A stretch of 64,000 nt of DNA. It comes from Dendrobium chrysotoxum. Its lineage: Eukaryota; Streptophyta; Magnoliopsida; Asparagales; Orchidaceae. Positions within the stretch are counted from its first letter, which is position 1, and every line of letters starts with the position of its first letter. The stretch covers positions 22,526,764-22,590,763 of the forward strand of contig CM034310.1 in NCBI GenBank assembly GCA_019925795.1. Reading direction: 5' to 3'. The translations under genes were made by a program, and so were the position numbers. The notes under the pieces were generated by a model. The model saw only the letters and a program-made list of their open reading frames with translations, did not search any database and was not told where the DNA came from. This document shows positions 11,925 to 24,666 of this stretch, piece by piece.

Positions 11925-13030
11925 ATAGTCAAGCAACAGTTGTTGAAGGAATTATAATCGGGCAACAGAGGTTTGAGGGATAGTTATTGGGCAATGGAGG
12001 TTGAAGGCACTGTAATCGAGCAATGGAGGTTGAAGGGACTATAGTCGAACGATGGTGGTCAGAGGGACTGTAGTCCGGTAATGAAGGTGATGACTGTAAT
12101 TATGCAATGAAGGTTGGATGGATTGTAGTTGGGCGACTCTAATTGGGGGAACTATAGCTGGATGATGATGGTCTGAGGGACTATAGTTGGGCAACAGTGG
12201 TCGGAGGGACCATAGTTAGGATTTAAAGGGGCCGTAGTTTGGTAATGGATCTCAGAGGGACCGTAGTCAGCCAACGAAAGTCAAAGGGACTATAGTATGG
12301 TGATGGTGGTCAAAGAGATAGTAGTCGGGGGACAGAGATCGGATGGGTTGTAGTCAGGAAATGGAGGTTGGTAGAACTGTAGTCAGGTGCTAGTTCCTAT
12401 GTGGATGGAAGGACCATAATCAGTAGACGGTGGTCGAATGGGCCTTAGTTGGGTGACTATGGTCGAAGGAATCATAGCCATGCGATAAAAGTTGGTGGGA
12501 TCGTAGTCAGATGAATGTATTCAGAGGGGTTGTAGTAGAATGATAGTACCTAGAGGGACTGTAGTCGGGTGACTTTGATCAGAAGTGTCATAATTGAGTG
12601 ACTAAGGTTAAATGGACAGTAGTCGGGCGACTGAGGTGGAGGGGTTGTAGTCGGGCATTAGAGAAAAAAGGATAGTAGTTGGGCAATAATGGTCGGATGG
12701 GTCGTAGTCGGGTGACCGTGGTCAGAGAGACCATAATTAGATAATGGATTTTGGTGGGGAGACCATAGTCAGGTGATGGTTTTTAGAGGGACTATACTCA
12801 AATGATAGTGGTCGGAGGGATCGCAGTTGGGGGGTGGAGGTCAGAGGGACCGTCGTCGAGTGTCGGTGGTTTGAGAGATCGTAGTCGTGCAATGGTGGCC
12901 GAAGAGAACGTAATTGGGCAACAGTGGTCAGATGGGTTGTAATCGAGAGACAAAGATCGATGGGATCATAATTAGCGGATGAAGATTATCTGAGGGTTGT
13001 AGTCGAATAATGGTATTCCAAGGACCTAGT
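11925..13030. repeat. Degenerate minisatellite, about 38 copies of a 29-bp unit
   Basis: The anchor GTAGTC recurs at an almost constant spacing of 28-29 bases (for example about 12502, 12531, 12559, 12588, 12617, 12646). The unit is purine- and G-rich on the + strand, with the core GTAGTCGGGCGATGGTGGTC followed by GGAGGGACC. Copies differ by many substitutions and small indels, so the array is old. The period is not a multiple of three and stops abound, so it does not encode a repeat protein. From about 13030 to 13290 the same vocabulary (GTGGTTGGGCAA) continues without the clear period. Confidence 0.85.
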
Positions 13031-13299
13031 TGGTAGGTGACGGTGGTCTTAAGGGGACGGCTAGCTGGTGAAATGTCTTATGATGGTAGTTGGTAAGAAA
13101 AAGTTATGTGGTGGCAGTCAGGCGGAGGTCCTGTGGTGGTTAGGCAAAAGTTCGACAATAATTGCCTGGTGAAGGAGGTTTGGCAATAGCAGTTGATCGA
13201 TGATAGTTTCCACAGTAGGAGTTGGGCAATGATTTAGTGGTGGCTGGACAAAGGTCCAATGGTAAGGGTTCGTTTGCGATGGTGCTCAAGTGGAGCTTT

Positions 13300-14388
13300 G
13301 AGATTCTTCATGCCTTAGAGTTCTCTTCCCTCTCTAGTCAAGGATCCAAGCTCCCCCTCATGCTGGGAGTAGTGACCTATTTATAATTTTTTTTATTTTT
13401 GGGAATGACATGCCTCATAAATATGAAGAAAATCTAGAGCAAATCGGGAGCACTCCATCGAATTGCCTATATTAATTCCTTTGATAAAAATTTGTTTCTT
13501 CAGCATTTATGTGACTAAATGGTATCAAAACCAAGCGATCTTGTGCTCGTTGGATTCGTCTCATCGAGCCGCTTGATTCAACTATAAACATGCCATATTT
13601 AAAGATCATGTGGTCATCCAATTAATATTTTTGGAGCTTCCAAATATACTTCAAGTCTCTAATTTGGGCTCATTTGGGCTCGAATTTGACCAATTTTAAT
13701 GTTGTTGGGTTTGTCTAGTCAAGATGTTAAGTTCAACTATAATTTTGCTAAAATCAAAGTTCAAATAATCCAGAATTTAATTTTAAAAATTTTCAATTGA
13801 AATATGCCACGAGATCCATCCCCAATCAAGATTATTTTTGTTCCATATCAAGCATAAGAAGATACCTATGATAGTAACTTGCATTTCATGCTAGAATATA
13901 CTAATTCCATGAAAAATGCCTTTTCATCCACTTTGTCATTACGTTTTAAACATTATCTCCATATTTAATATATGTATATACTAATCTTTAAAGGTATAAA
14001 AAAATATTTTTATTTTTTAGTTATTTTTTGCATAATAAATAGAACTTTTAAAAGCATATATTTATATTTATTTATTTATTTATAAGACATTTATGTAAAA
14101 TCTAAAGGCTCTTAGGTCCACCACAACTGCCCACCACCAAACCCTGATATTATGCATTCTCATTTCTAGCCATACCCTATTATTTAAAAAAAAAAAAAAA
14201 CCATACCCTATTACTTTAAAAAAAAAAATCATGCCCTATTACGTGTATGGTGCCCCATTATTAATCAAAATACTTTTTCATGAGTTGTCAATTGAATTTA
14301 CATAAAAAATTTAATGTATTACACAATCATCCCTATTATTATAATCTCCCTCTCTCTCTTACACAATCATCCCAATTATTATAATCTC

Positions 14389-14423
<35 letters not shown>

Positions 14424-14790
14424 GAAAGTAGACAAATATTTGAGGCTTTAAATTGATAATAGTATAACTTGAGATCGGGTCTACGATCGAATGGTTGATG
14501 AAACATATTCCTCCTATCTTATTCGGACTCGAATCCCCTAACTGTCCTAAAAAATATATATACATATAGCTTTTTACTGAATAGATTTACAGTCAATCAT
14601 CTCTTACATTTGAACAGAGAATCAGATTGCAATTCATTTATCATTATAAAAATCAGTGTAGGATCGATCACTCAGCACATCGTATCAGTCACATCCAAAT
14701 GTTGTAAGATAAAAAGGTAATTAATCACCGAAATTTCATTAGAATTGTCATCTACTACTGACATGTAGAGGCCCCCCACCACCACTCCAT
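13300..14790. other. Intergenic and upstream region of the SSL gene
   Basis: No coding sequence is visible. It contains A-runs at about 14190-14230, a tandem duplication of ACACAATCATCCC-ATTATTATAATCTCCC (about 14321 and 14361), and a CT microsatellite at 14391-14419. The last few hundred bases may hold distal promoter elements, none of which I can name. Confidence 0.5.
14391..14419. repeat. (CT)n microsatellite
   Basis: An almost pure CT run of about 29 bases, preceded by a shorter CT run at 14348-14358. It lies about 520 bp upstream of the SSL start codon. CT-rich runs are frequent near plant promoters. Confidence 0.9.
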
Positions 14791-14795
14791 CACAC

Positions 14796-14801
14796 TATAT
14801 A
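14796..14801 (+). promoter_or_regulatory. Candidate TATA box of the SSL gene
   Basis: CACTATATACGC lies about 140 bp before the start codon, in an otherwise C-rich context. Spacing suits a transcription start around 14825-14835 and a short 5' leader. The placement is inferred from sequence alone. Confidence 0.5.
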
Positions 14802-14810
14802 CGCTCGTCA

Positions 14811-14843
14811 CCCCCCCACCCCCCCCCCCCCCCCCCCCCCCCC
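14811..14843. repeat. Poly-C tract in the SSL promoter or leader
   Basis: CCCCCCCACC followed by 23 consecutive C. It lies between the TATA candidate and the start codon, so it falls at or near the transcription start. The strand opposite is a long G run able in principle to form a quadruplex. Exact length is unreliable in any assembly. Confidence 0.85.
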
Positions 14844-14890
14844 GCGTCCGAACTACTCACACCTCAAACCATCCACAACGATCAACATCC

Positions 14891-14899
14891 AAACCCTAA
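14891..14899 (+). promoter_or_regulatory. Telo-box in the SSL leader
   Basis: AAACCCTAA, followed by CCCTAAAG, about 40 bp before the ATG. Telo-boxes are short telomere-repeat-like cis elements found near the transcription start of many plant genes. Two units are too few to be a telomere remnant. Confidence 0.45.
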
Positions 14900-14940
14900 C
14901 CCTAAAGCCGCCACTTTAGCCCAATCCCACATTCAACTCG

Positions 14941-15272
14941 ATGTCGCCGGCGACGATAGCCTTCGCCGGAGTGATCGTGGTGGCGGCGATCTATTGTGGA
15001 ATGAATCCCTTCAATCACGGCGCCATGGCGGGATTCCCGGGGTTCGAGACGTACAAGGTGGAGCTCGCGCCAGCGACGGCGGTGCCATCGGTGGTGGACT
15101 CGGAGAACCGGCTCACGGCTGCGGAGGTACGGTTTATGGATCAGGTGCAGGGGCCGGAGAGCATCGCCTTTGATCCGAGCGGCGGAGGGCCGTACACCGG
15201 CGTTGCGGATGGAAGGGTTGTGGTTTGGGACGGCGAGAAGTGGAAGGATTTTGCGTTTACTTCGCCGAACAG
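14941..15272 (+). CDS. SSL exon 1
   Basis: The ATG at 14941 is chosen because it directly precedes the hydrophobic N-terminus and the frame is open to the donor. The donor is AACAG|GTCAGC at 15273. The exon is strongly GC-rich (for example GTGGTGGCGGCG), unlike exons 2-4. It encodes residues 1-110 and two bases of codon 111. Confidence 0.93.
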
Positions 15273-18200
15273 GTCAGCTATCTTTCCTTTCCTAGCTGAT
15301 GAAGCAGATAACATTTCTTTTTTTTTTTTATATTAGAAATTTCTTAATTTCTGTGCAAAGTAGTATTAAAATTGGCCTCTGGTCTGCTTCTGTTGTAGGA
15401 ATTTCCGTTTTAGTTATTTTTTTATTTTATTCTTATTTTTATAATTTAAAATATTTTAAAAAAATGAAGGATTTGAATAAATGTCATAAGAAGTTTATGT
15501 ATTTATAAAAAAAATATTTATATTTTAATAATTAATTATATAATATTTAAATTTTAAATCATACTAAAAATATCACTAATATTCATTTTTTGTAATATTA
15601 TTAAAATATATATAAATATTCTGTAATATGATATAAATCTCTCAAAAATATTTTACACACATATATCTTAATTTTAATATAATTATATATCTAACATTAT
15701 ATTTTTATTTTTATTTATATAACACTTTTATTGTTAGAACACGTAAAAACTTCTATTTATAATTGTTTTTATCAGCTATAAAGGGTTATGTAAATAAATA
15801 TAATAATTATAAAGTATTAGATTTGTAAATATAAAAGAACAAAGTGGTATGGATGTAAATCAGATAAAAAAGTAATTTGTTTGTCTGCAGCTGTGTAGCA
15901 GGTTAACCAGGTGCTGCGGTTGGATAGCATTGGCATATTCTCGAATGTTTTATTTGAGATTGGTTAATTTACTATTTGATCTTTTCAAGGTTTTTAATTC
16001 TACTTTTATTCTGCTCTTAATTTTTTATTTTTTAAATATTTAAATTATTAGAAAAATAACGTTTTGTCGCTCTAAATTCTTTTTTTTTTTTTTTTTTTTT
16101 TTGCAAGGTTTATAATTTGGTATCTATTTTTGCTCGTGGTAGAAGTTTGAATAAGATGCTTTTATGTTGATATTATTATTTAAATTTGACCTTTTTTAAC
16201 TTATATTATTAGAGAAATCTTTATTCTAAAGATATAAATTTTGAAATAAAAATATAAATATTATTTAAAATAAGAACAAAATGGCCCTAAACATTTTATA
16301 AAAGATCATAATGATCTCCGACTATTTAAAAGTCTTCTTTTAATTTCTTGATTTTTTAAATAGTAACCTTAATGATCTCATAAAAAGATTAATTTACGCT
16401 TGGTTTGGGACGGCTTTTTTATTGCTTTTTAAAACAATTTTTTAAGTATAAAATTTTCTTGAGTTAAAAATTTTTATATTAAAAAACTGTGTTAGAATGT
16501 AATAAGAAAATTAGAAAACTATATAAAATAAAGTCTTAGTATTTGTTTGGGATAACTTTTTTGCTGCTTTTTAAAGCAACTATTTGTACAAAAATTTCTA
16601 ATTCAAAAAATTCTTGTACTAGAAGTTGCTTCGTTTGGGAGAGCTTTCTTGCTGCTTTATAAGCAATTTCTTAGTACAAAATAATTTTGAATTTGAGATT
16701 TTATATTAAAAAGTTACTTCATAAAACAATAAGAAAACTGTCCTAAATAAAACCTTAGTCTCTATTAAAAAGTCAAAGAAATAAATTGGTGCTTTTTATA
16801 TAATCGAAAATTATTTTGTTCATCTAAAAAAATTAGGAGACCAATTAGTTGCTTTCTCAATATTATATAATATTATATCGTTGGATGAGTTTCATTTGAG
16901 TTTTGATGATTTCGGAGCTTTAGCCTAATTTCGAAAAAATTTTATCCAATTTCTTCCCATTTCTTATAGGTCTAGATTAGATAAGTGTTATATGGTACCA
17001 AAATAAAATATTAATAATAATTCCTAAGATTTTAGTCGAATTTAGAAAAAAATAATACTAACAGTGATATCATGACGGGTGTTAATTGTGATGTCCGGGG
17101 AGTGGGGAGCATCCATTTCAGGAAGCTTTAAATGATGGCCTCTGTCATCGTCATAAAGAATCAATGGGCAACAGACATCAATGCGATGCCTTCAGTCCAA
17201 CGACCATTTTTAAGAGTGAATTACATCCTTCTGACATTATTTGGTTGGCTTCCTTTCAAGAAATAAAAAACTGGCCCACTACATTTGTGGATTTGTTCTA
17301 ACAACGGCCCGCATATATGGGAAGATTCAGGAGAATCAGCCACGTTAGTGTCTATATTTATTGTTTTGTATTGTGGAAATTAAATTGCTAGCGGGTGCCA
17401 TAGAAATTTTAGTCAATACCTACCGAGGCTTAGGGTGGTTGGTGGGAGAGCACGATTGGAAACCCCCCATCCCATATTCGAATCCACCCCACTACGGCCA
17501 CGCCTCTTAGATGGGGACCAATAAAGTGTTGGCCCGGGGGTTTCTGGTGTGGGTGACACCGCTTGGTTGACCGAGGAGATTAGTGGACATCTCCAGGCGC
17601 CTCACAAACTGAGGTGGTAGCGAACCGATACTCCCCGTTCTCAAAAAAAAAAAAAAAAAAAAAAAAAAATTTAGTCAATAAGGATAATGGAGTAACAACA
17701 GATAAGCAGAGGGAGGAGATTTGTAAATTATATGGCATTGTTTAATGAATGCTTGCAATAAAATGAATATTATTGCATGGCTGTTATTTGATTACATCAA
17801 ATGCACATTTTGATTCCCAAATCCCAATCAATGGATATTGTGAAGTCGCCGGCCGACTCGGCCGAGTATAGGTGATTGGCTGCATGGTTAGGCTTTGAGC
17901 AACTTGGCTTGGCGGCCTTCGATATATTTGTTAATATATCGAACACTGCAATTTGCTAATGATAAATTTTTAAGTCTCGTTGATTAATTATCATATAATT
18001 AGGATATAATTATACAAGTATTCAACATAAATATGATATAATTACATAGACATAAGAACTACTGAGAAAACACATATAAATGAAACAAAAGAACAAATGA
18101 TTTTCATAAGGTCTGGATGCCTATATCAATAACCCAATGTTTGTACTAAGGGTGCTAAATTTATCATGACCTACTGGTTTTGTGAAGATATTTGTCAGCT

Positions 18201-21200
18201 AATATTTGATTCTAATAAATTGAATGTCTACATCACCCTTTGATATATGATCTCTAATGAAATGATAATAAATGTCAATATATTTAATTCTTGAATGCTG
18301 AATAGAGGTCTTTCTACACATAATGAATATGGCGTCCACATGAAAGCCAAAATCTAGAAGTTATTGCTTAAGCCATAAGACTGGAGCTAGACAACTTCTA
18401 AAAGCAATATGCTCAACTTTAGCTATGGATTGTGCAATTGAATTCCATTTTGTATTGGACCATTAGATTAATGAATTTCTAATGCATTAACATGTTTTAG
18501 ACATACTCTTTCTCTCGATTTTAGATCCTACAGAATCTAAATTTGAGTATCTTATCAACTCAAATAAAGTGTTATTCCTAAGATACTAAATTCCTATTAG
18601 ATACTTGAAGATTCTCTTAAAAGTTGTTTTTAGTTTAGCTTGGGAACATGCATAGAGGTATACTTTAAATATAATATTAGGTATACTAGTAATGATATAC
18701 AATAGTGACTCTATCATTACCCAATATTTCCTTAAATCTATTGAATATTCACAGGGATCTTTATCTAATTAATTAGTGGGGCTTATAGGAGTATTTGTAC
18801 TTTTATAATCTTTATAGTCAAAAAATTTTATTAATTTTATTTTATCTATGAGGAAAAGTTCTATTTTGTGTTTGTTTTATGTTGAAGCCTAAAAAGTACG
18901 GCAACTCACTCGTCATACTCCTTTTAAATTCATGACTCATCATACTTAAAAAATTCTCACATAATAGTTATATGTGGCTCGAAATATTTGCAGCCAAAAA
19001 ATATATAGATATGATAGAATTGGGGTTATATCTTTTAGGAGTTGATATGGAGTTTTATTCAAATTAGGGAAAATGTTCACTCTATATATCTAGTACATAA
19101 CAAATAGTATTAATAGCCTAAACACAACAATATTTACATAGCTTATATTCATTAAGCACAAAATGGGAGCTTCTATCAATGTCTTATTATTTCTTTCCAC
19201 CACTCCATTATGTTGAGGTGTTGTAAGTGCAAAGTAGTGATCTATTCCTAACTCGTTACAGAAACTTTCAAATTTCTCATTTTTCAGTTCTCCTCTATGG
19301 TCAATATGGACAACTATATTTTTATTTGAATCCACACAACAAATATTTTCAACTAGTTGAACAAGTTACTCTTGATGCTTAAGAATCTTATCTAGGTAAA
19401 TCTTTCAAAATCATATAATGACAAAATCAAAAGATCTCCTAACCTCACTTTGTTGACTAGGCTAAACAAATCCTTATATAAGATTTTAATGATCTAGATG
19501 TAATTATATTTTTAATCAACTGAATTCATGCCCTGACTTATTTTTCATGCTGGCATGCATCACATTAATGGTTATTAGTGAACTCTACCTTGGATATCCC
19601 TCTAACTAAATCTAGGTGAGTGATCTTCTTAAGTGTGCTCATACTAATATAACATAATATCTTATGCCACAACCAAGACTTATCTATGGTTGTTTTCAAA
19701 CAATGAATACCCTTAAACTCACTTATTCCATTAATGTTAAGGATATAAATATTATTAATCCTAAAACCATCTAACACAGTTTTTCAATTTAAAATTAATA
19801 AGCATGTATTTGAGAGAAATTTTATATAAAACCTTTTATCATATAATTAATTGATAGATAATAAGTTATATTTAAGACCATCTATTAAGAGGACCTTTTC
19901 AATACTAAAGTAATCAATCTTGTTGTCCTTACCAATCGCAATTACCTTCTTCATCATTTTGTTGTCAAGAGTTACTTTACCACTGCTACTTGGATTGATT
20001 GTAATGAATTTTGATCTCTCTCAGTTATGTGTCTTGAGCACCCACTAACTTCGTAGCATAAACCTCCATCGGTCCTGTTGAGAATGCATACCTACAAAAA
20101 TATACTATGTGATGATTTTAAGCATCCAGGTCATCTTGGGTTCCGTAGTGCTGATGGATGGATTGCTTGGTATGAAATGCTATGGCCTGTTTAGATATTC
20201 ATTTGAAATTAATACTCTTGAGTGTTTTATGAATGCACATGCCTGCTGGATGACCTGACATGCCACATGAATAATATAAAATGTTGAGTCTGAAGTGCAT
20301 GAATCTATCAAAACTAGGCCTCTTCTTCTTATGAAAAGAAGATGTATGATGATGTCCCATCTTGAGTGAGTATGCACATGTGATACCTTCTTGAGCCGTC
20401 TCTACTCCACAACTTCGTTTCCTAGACTCTTATTTGCAGATGCTAATGACCTTAATTTCACATGTAATTCAAGTTCATCTTTATGTAGTTTCCAATAGTT
20501 ATCTTGTAGTAGGTTATACTTTTTTTCAAATTCATTGCATAGATTCTTGTTCTGCTAATACTTTCCTAGACCCCACTAAATCATGCAATAATATGTTATA
20601 CTTTTTCTCTAATGCTGCAAATTTATTTTTTAAATAAGAATATCTTTTCATGAAAGATTTAAAGCTGACATATAATTTCTCAGTCATACAAAGTAATTCA
20701 TCATAAAACAAGTCTTATATCTTATTGGTATTTGAGCCACCCTAGCCATTTAGCCTTTAAGCATTAATTGTTCATCTCTTCTTAGGGCTCACTTGTGGAT
20801 CATTTTGTGTTCAGTTGGTCCAACGTGCTTTCCATATCCTTCTTTTGAGCTACAAGTTCTCATCTTCCTTTGCATTTTTCTCTTTCTTACTGGAGCCTTT
20901 CGTATTATCTCATTTTATGTTATCTAAAGTTTTTACATTCAAAATAGATAATATCAATAGCAATTTTTAAATTATTTTTACCTCTTTCTTTTCCTCTTTG
21001 TATTTCATTTCAATTCTTTTTTTAAGGAGGGTGAAAGATATATGTATAGGTTAGCCAATAAAAGAGATAGAAGAAGTAAGGATTTAGTTCAAGTGAAGTG
21101 CATTAAGAATGAAGATCAAAAAGTGCTTTTATTAGAAGAGGATATTCAACAAATATAGATGAGATATTTTGATAGGTTTTTCAATAAAGATTGTGAGAAT

Positions 21201-24200
21201 ACAATTGAATTTAGTGACCTTAGTACCCTGATTGAAAATAGAGATTTTTGTTTTTATTGACATATTAGTAAAACCAAAGTTAGAAAGGCTTTAAAGAAAA
21301 TGAAGTGTGAAAAAGCTGTTGGATCTGATGATATTCCAATAGAGGTGTGGAAATGCTTAGGAGATGAATGAATTTCTTGGCTAACAAAACTTTTTAATAT
21401 TATTTTGAAGACTAAATAGATATCAAATGAGTGGAGAAGGAGTGTGTTGATTCCGATTCTTAAGAATAAAGTTGATGCATTACAATGTATGAATTATAGA
21501 GGAATTAAGTTAATGTATCATACTTTAACTATGGGAAAGAGTTAATGAGCATAAGTTATGATGTGATACTAATATTTCTCAAAATCAATTTTGATTCATG
21601 TCGGGTAGGTCTACTATGGAAGCTATACATTTATTGAGAGGTTTGATGGAGAAGTATAAATAGAATAAGAAGGATCTACATATGATATTTATTGATTTAG
21701 AAAAAAAAGCATATGATAAATTTCCAAGAGAAGTGCTCTAGAGAGTTCTAGAAAAGAAAAGGATTAATAATACTTATATTCAAGCCATTAAGGAAATGTA
21801 TGCAGGAGTTATTACATTAAGGATCAGCTTTAAGCCCATATCCTTTTTTGCTCTAGTCATGGATGTTCTTAATAGACATTTGCCAAAGGATGTAACTTAG
21901 TGTATGCTTTTTGCTGATGGCATTCTTCTTGTTGATAAGACTAGAGGAGTTGAAGGTAAACTTGAATTATGAAGGCCAATCTTAGAGTCTAAAGTTTTTT
22001 GTTTGAGCAGATCGAAAACCAAATACATTGAGTTTAATTTTAGTAGTATCAGATCTAGTGGAGGGACTTTGACTTTGGGCGATCAAGTCATTAATAAGTG
22101 TATATATTTTAGATATATTGGGTCTATTATTCAAAGTGATGGTGAAATAGATGATCATATTATTAGTAGAATTCAAGTTTGATGATTGAAGTGGAGGAAT
22201 GCATCAGGCCTATCGTGTGATAGAAGCGTACCCCTTAAACATAAAAAAAATTCTATAAGATGGTGGTGATACTTGCAATGCTTTATGATGCAGAATATTG
22301 GTCATTTAAAGAGAAACATAAAATTAAGTTAAGTGTTGCATAGATAAGGATGCTCAGGTGAATGAGTGTCTTCACTCCTAGAGACAGAATACGAAATAAG
22401 CATATACGTGAAAAGGTTGGAGTAGCTCCAATAACAGATAAAATTAGAGAGTCGCCATACATGATTTGGTCACATAAAATGACAGTCTTCTAATAACCCA
22501 GTTAGGATAGTAGATGTATTGGATTTGACTTATATGTTAAGAAAGGTAGAGGTAGACCTAAAAAGAATTAGTTAGAAAATATTAAAAATGATATTTTTTT
22601 ATTAGATTTAAATGAGAAATTGACTCTTAACATGAAACAATAAAGAAAAAAGATTTATATAGCCGACCTCTCGTAGTGGGATAAATGCTTAATATTGTTG
22701 TTGTGTCACTTCTTCTTTTTCTCTTTCAAGAATGATTTGAATTTTTTAGTCAGCAGTGCTACTTAATCATTATTATATATTAGGTTTTTTTGGCAAGTTG
22801 TCCTCTAATTTTTCTACTTTCAATGTGATGGTCCTTTCTTTCTTCTTATCTAATGTATTTATAATTATCTTATTAACTTTCTATTTATACATTATTAGTG
22901 AACCAAATAAAATATCAAAAGAATAAATAGATAAACTCTTTAATTCAGAAATAATGGTAACTTTGACATCCCGACGATATTCTAGTAAACGCCTAAGAAT
23001 TTTGTTCAGATTTTTAGCCTTAGTATATTATTTACCCAAAACATACAAAGAAATAAAATTTTGGTGAACTGAGTGTATATATTAGTAATGCTTTCATTTG
23101 GTTGCATGTAGAATAGTTTATAACTTTACATGAGTAAATTGATTCTTTTTTTTTATCTTGTTAGTCCTCTCATAAATATTGCAAAGTATATCTTAGATCT
23201 TCTTACCCATTTTATAAGTGGATATATACATGTAATATTCAGATTTTAAAGCACAAAAAAAATTCAAATATTTGGAGTTAAATTGCAGTAGTTCTTTTTC
23301 TTCGAATGTCCAATCATCAAATGAGATGTGTACATGCTTTCCACTATCTATTTTGTATGGAGGTGCATGTCCTTTATGACCATGTTCCACATGTGATAAT
23401 TTATCAATAGAAAAAAATTAGCTATACAAACTTCTAAAAATCAAATGATATATTATTGAATAAGGGAGGTCATATAATATTATACCACTTCGAGTGCTAT
23501 AGTTTCTGATGTGTGCCATTGTAGGATCTACTTTAAGCGATGAAACCATTCACAAAGCAACATTATCTAATACCAATTAAGGTGTATGGACACACCTAAG
23601 AGGGGGTGAATAGCTGAGTCTTAATTTTAAAATTCTCATTTTTTATTTTAATTTTAAAATAGTATTTTATTTATTTTTTAAATGATATAAGTAAATATAA
23701 ACTTTATGAGAAATAGAAATTTTAAATCAAAAGAAACTAATATCACATCAAACACATTATCTATAGTACTAGTGATCAAGAAAAGAAAGTAATAGTAGTG
23801 AGTAAATAAAGAGTAAATGAGAAGAAGTTGCAAAGCAAATTTTATGTGATTCAGCATTAATGTCTACACCATGCCTTGGGATCTCCATCCCAAGGATTCA
23901 TCACTCTCTCCTTCAACCATCACTGTGAAGAGAAGCCCCTCTCCTTAATGAATAATAGAGAAATCTTACATGTTCTTCTTATGCTCCAAACGAGAAGACT
24001 GCTATTCTAGCTCCCCAACTAGCTCACATCTTTTTACAATATGGTGACCTCCACAAGTTAAAACAAAAATAAGGAATTGTTTAAACTTACATCTACCGAA
24101 GTCCTGCGCAAAATCCACTGAACACGCCGCATATGCAGTACCCAGCTCTGTTATTCGGCGTCGAAACATTGCTTCGCACTAACTCCAGCTTCGATCACCT

Positions 24201-24626
24201 CCTTCTTGTGTCGTTAAAATGAGGTTGAATGGAGCCCTTCTTCGTTTCTTTCCCACACACGAGAGCTCCACAGCAGTCCCTTTCCTTCCTCTTCCCCGTT
24301 CGCTACTTTCTTTGATTCTTTCCACTTCTGATTCCGAACCCCACCCCAATCATCTCTAAAGACCTCTCGACCCCTACAGTCGGCGAAGCTACCACAAGCC
24401 TGACCCATTTCCGCTGCTCTAAGCCGCAAGTAGCCGCTTCCCTCCCCGTCAAAACCCCTGTAACCGGCTGGCTTCACCCAACCGAAGGAATACCTTCCTC
24501 CCTCTCATCCCGTCACCTCCTTCACACGCAAATCCACAAGACCTTTGAATGGCCCTACCTCAATCCTCCCTGCCCTAACCGCAAGTCATCAGACCTCTTC
24601 CCCTCCTAACCTCTGATTCCATCGGT

Positions 24627-24666
<40 letters not shown>

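Noticed and set aside
11925..13030. CRISPR-like array (regular 29-bp spacing)
   Set aside because: There are no unique spacers: the repeat is continuous and degenerate, and the sequence is plant nuclear DNA.
14891..14906. Telomere-like ACCCTAACCCTAAA as evidence of an interstitial telomere
   Set aside because: Only two units; a telo-box in the leader is the simpler reading.
17419..17500. Functional tRNA gene
   Set aside because: The A- and B-box-like words are present, but no cloverleaf is apparent, and the poly-A tail and target duplication show a SINE.
24214..24477. GC-rich minus-strand frame of 87 codons in the SSL intron
   Set aside because: It falls in the giant-family solo LTR, shows no domain, and its composition reflects the GC-rich block of that LTR.
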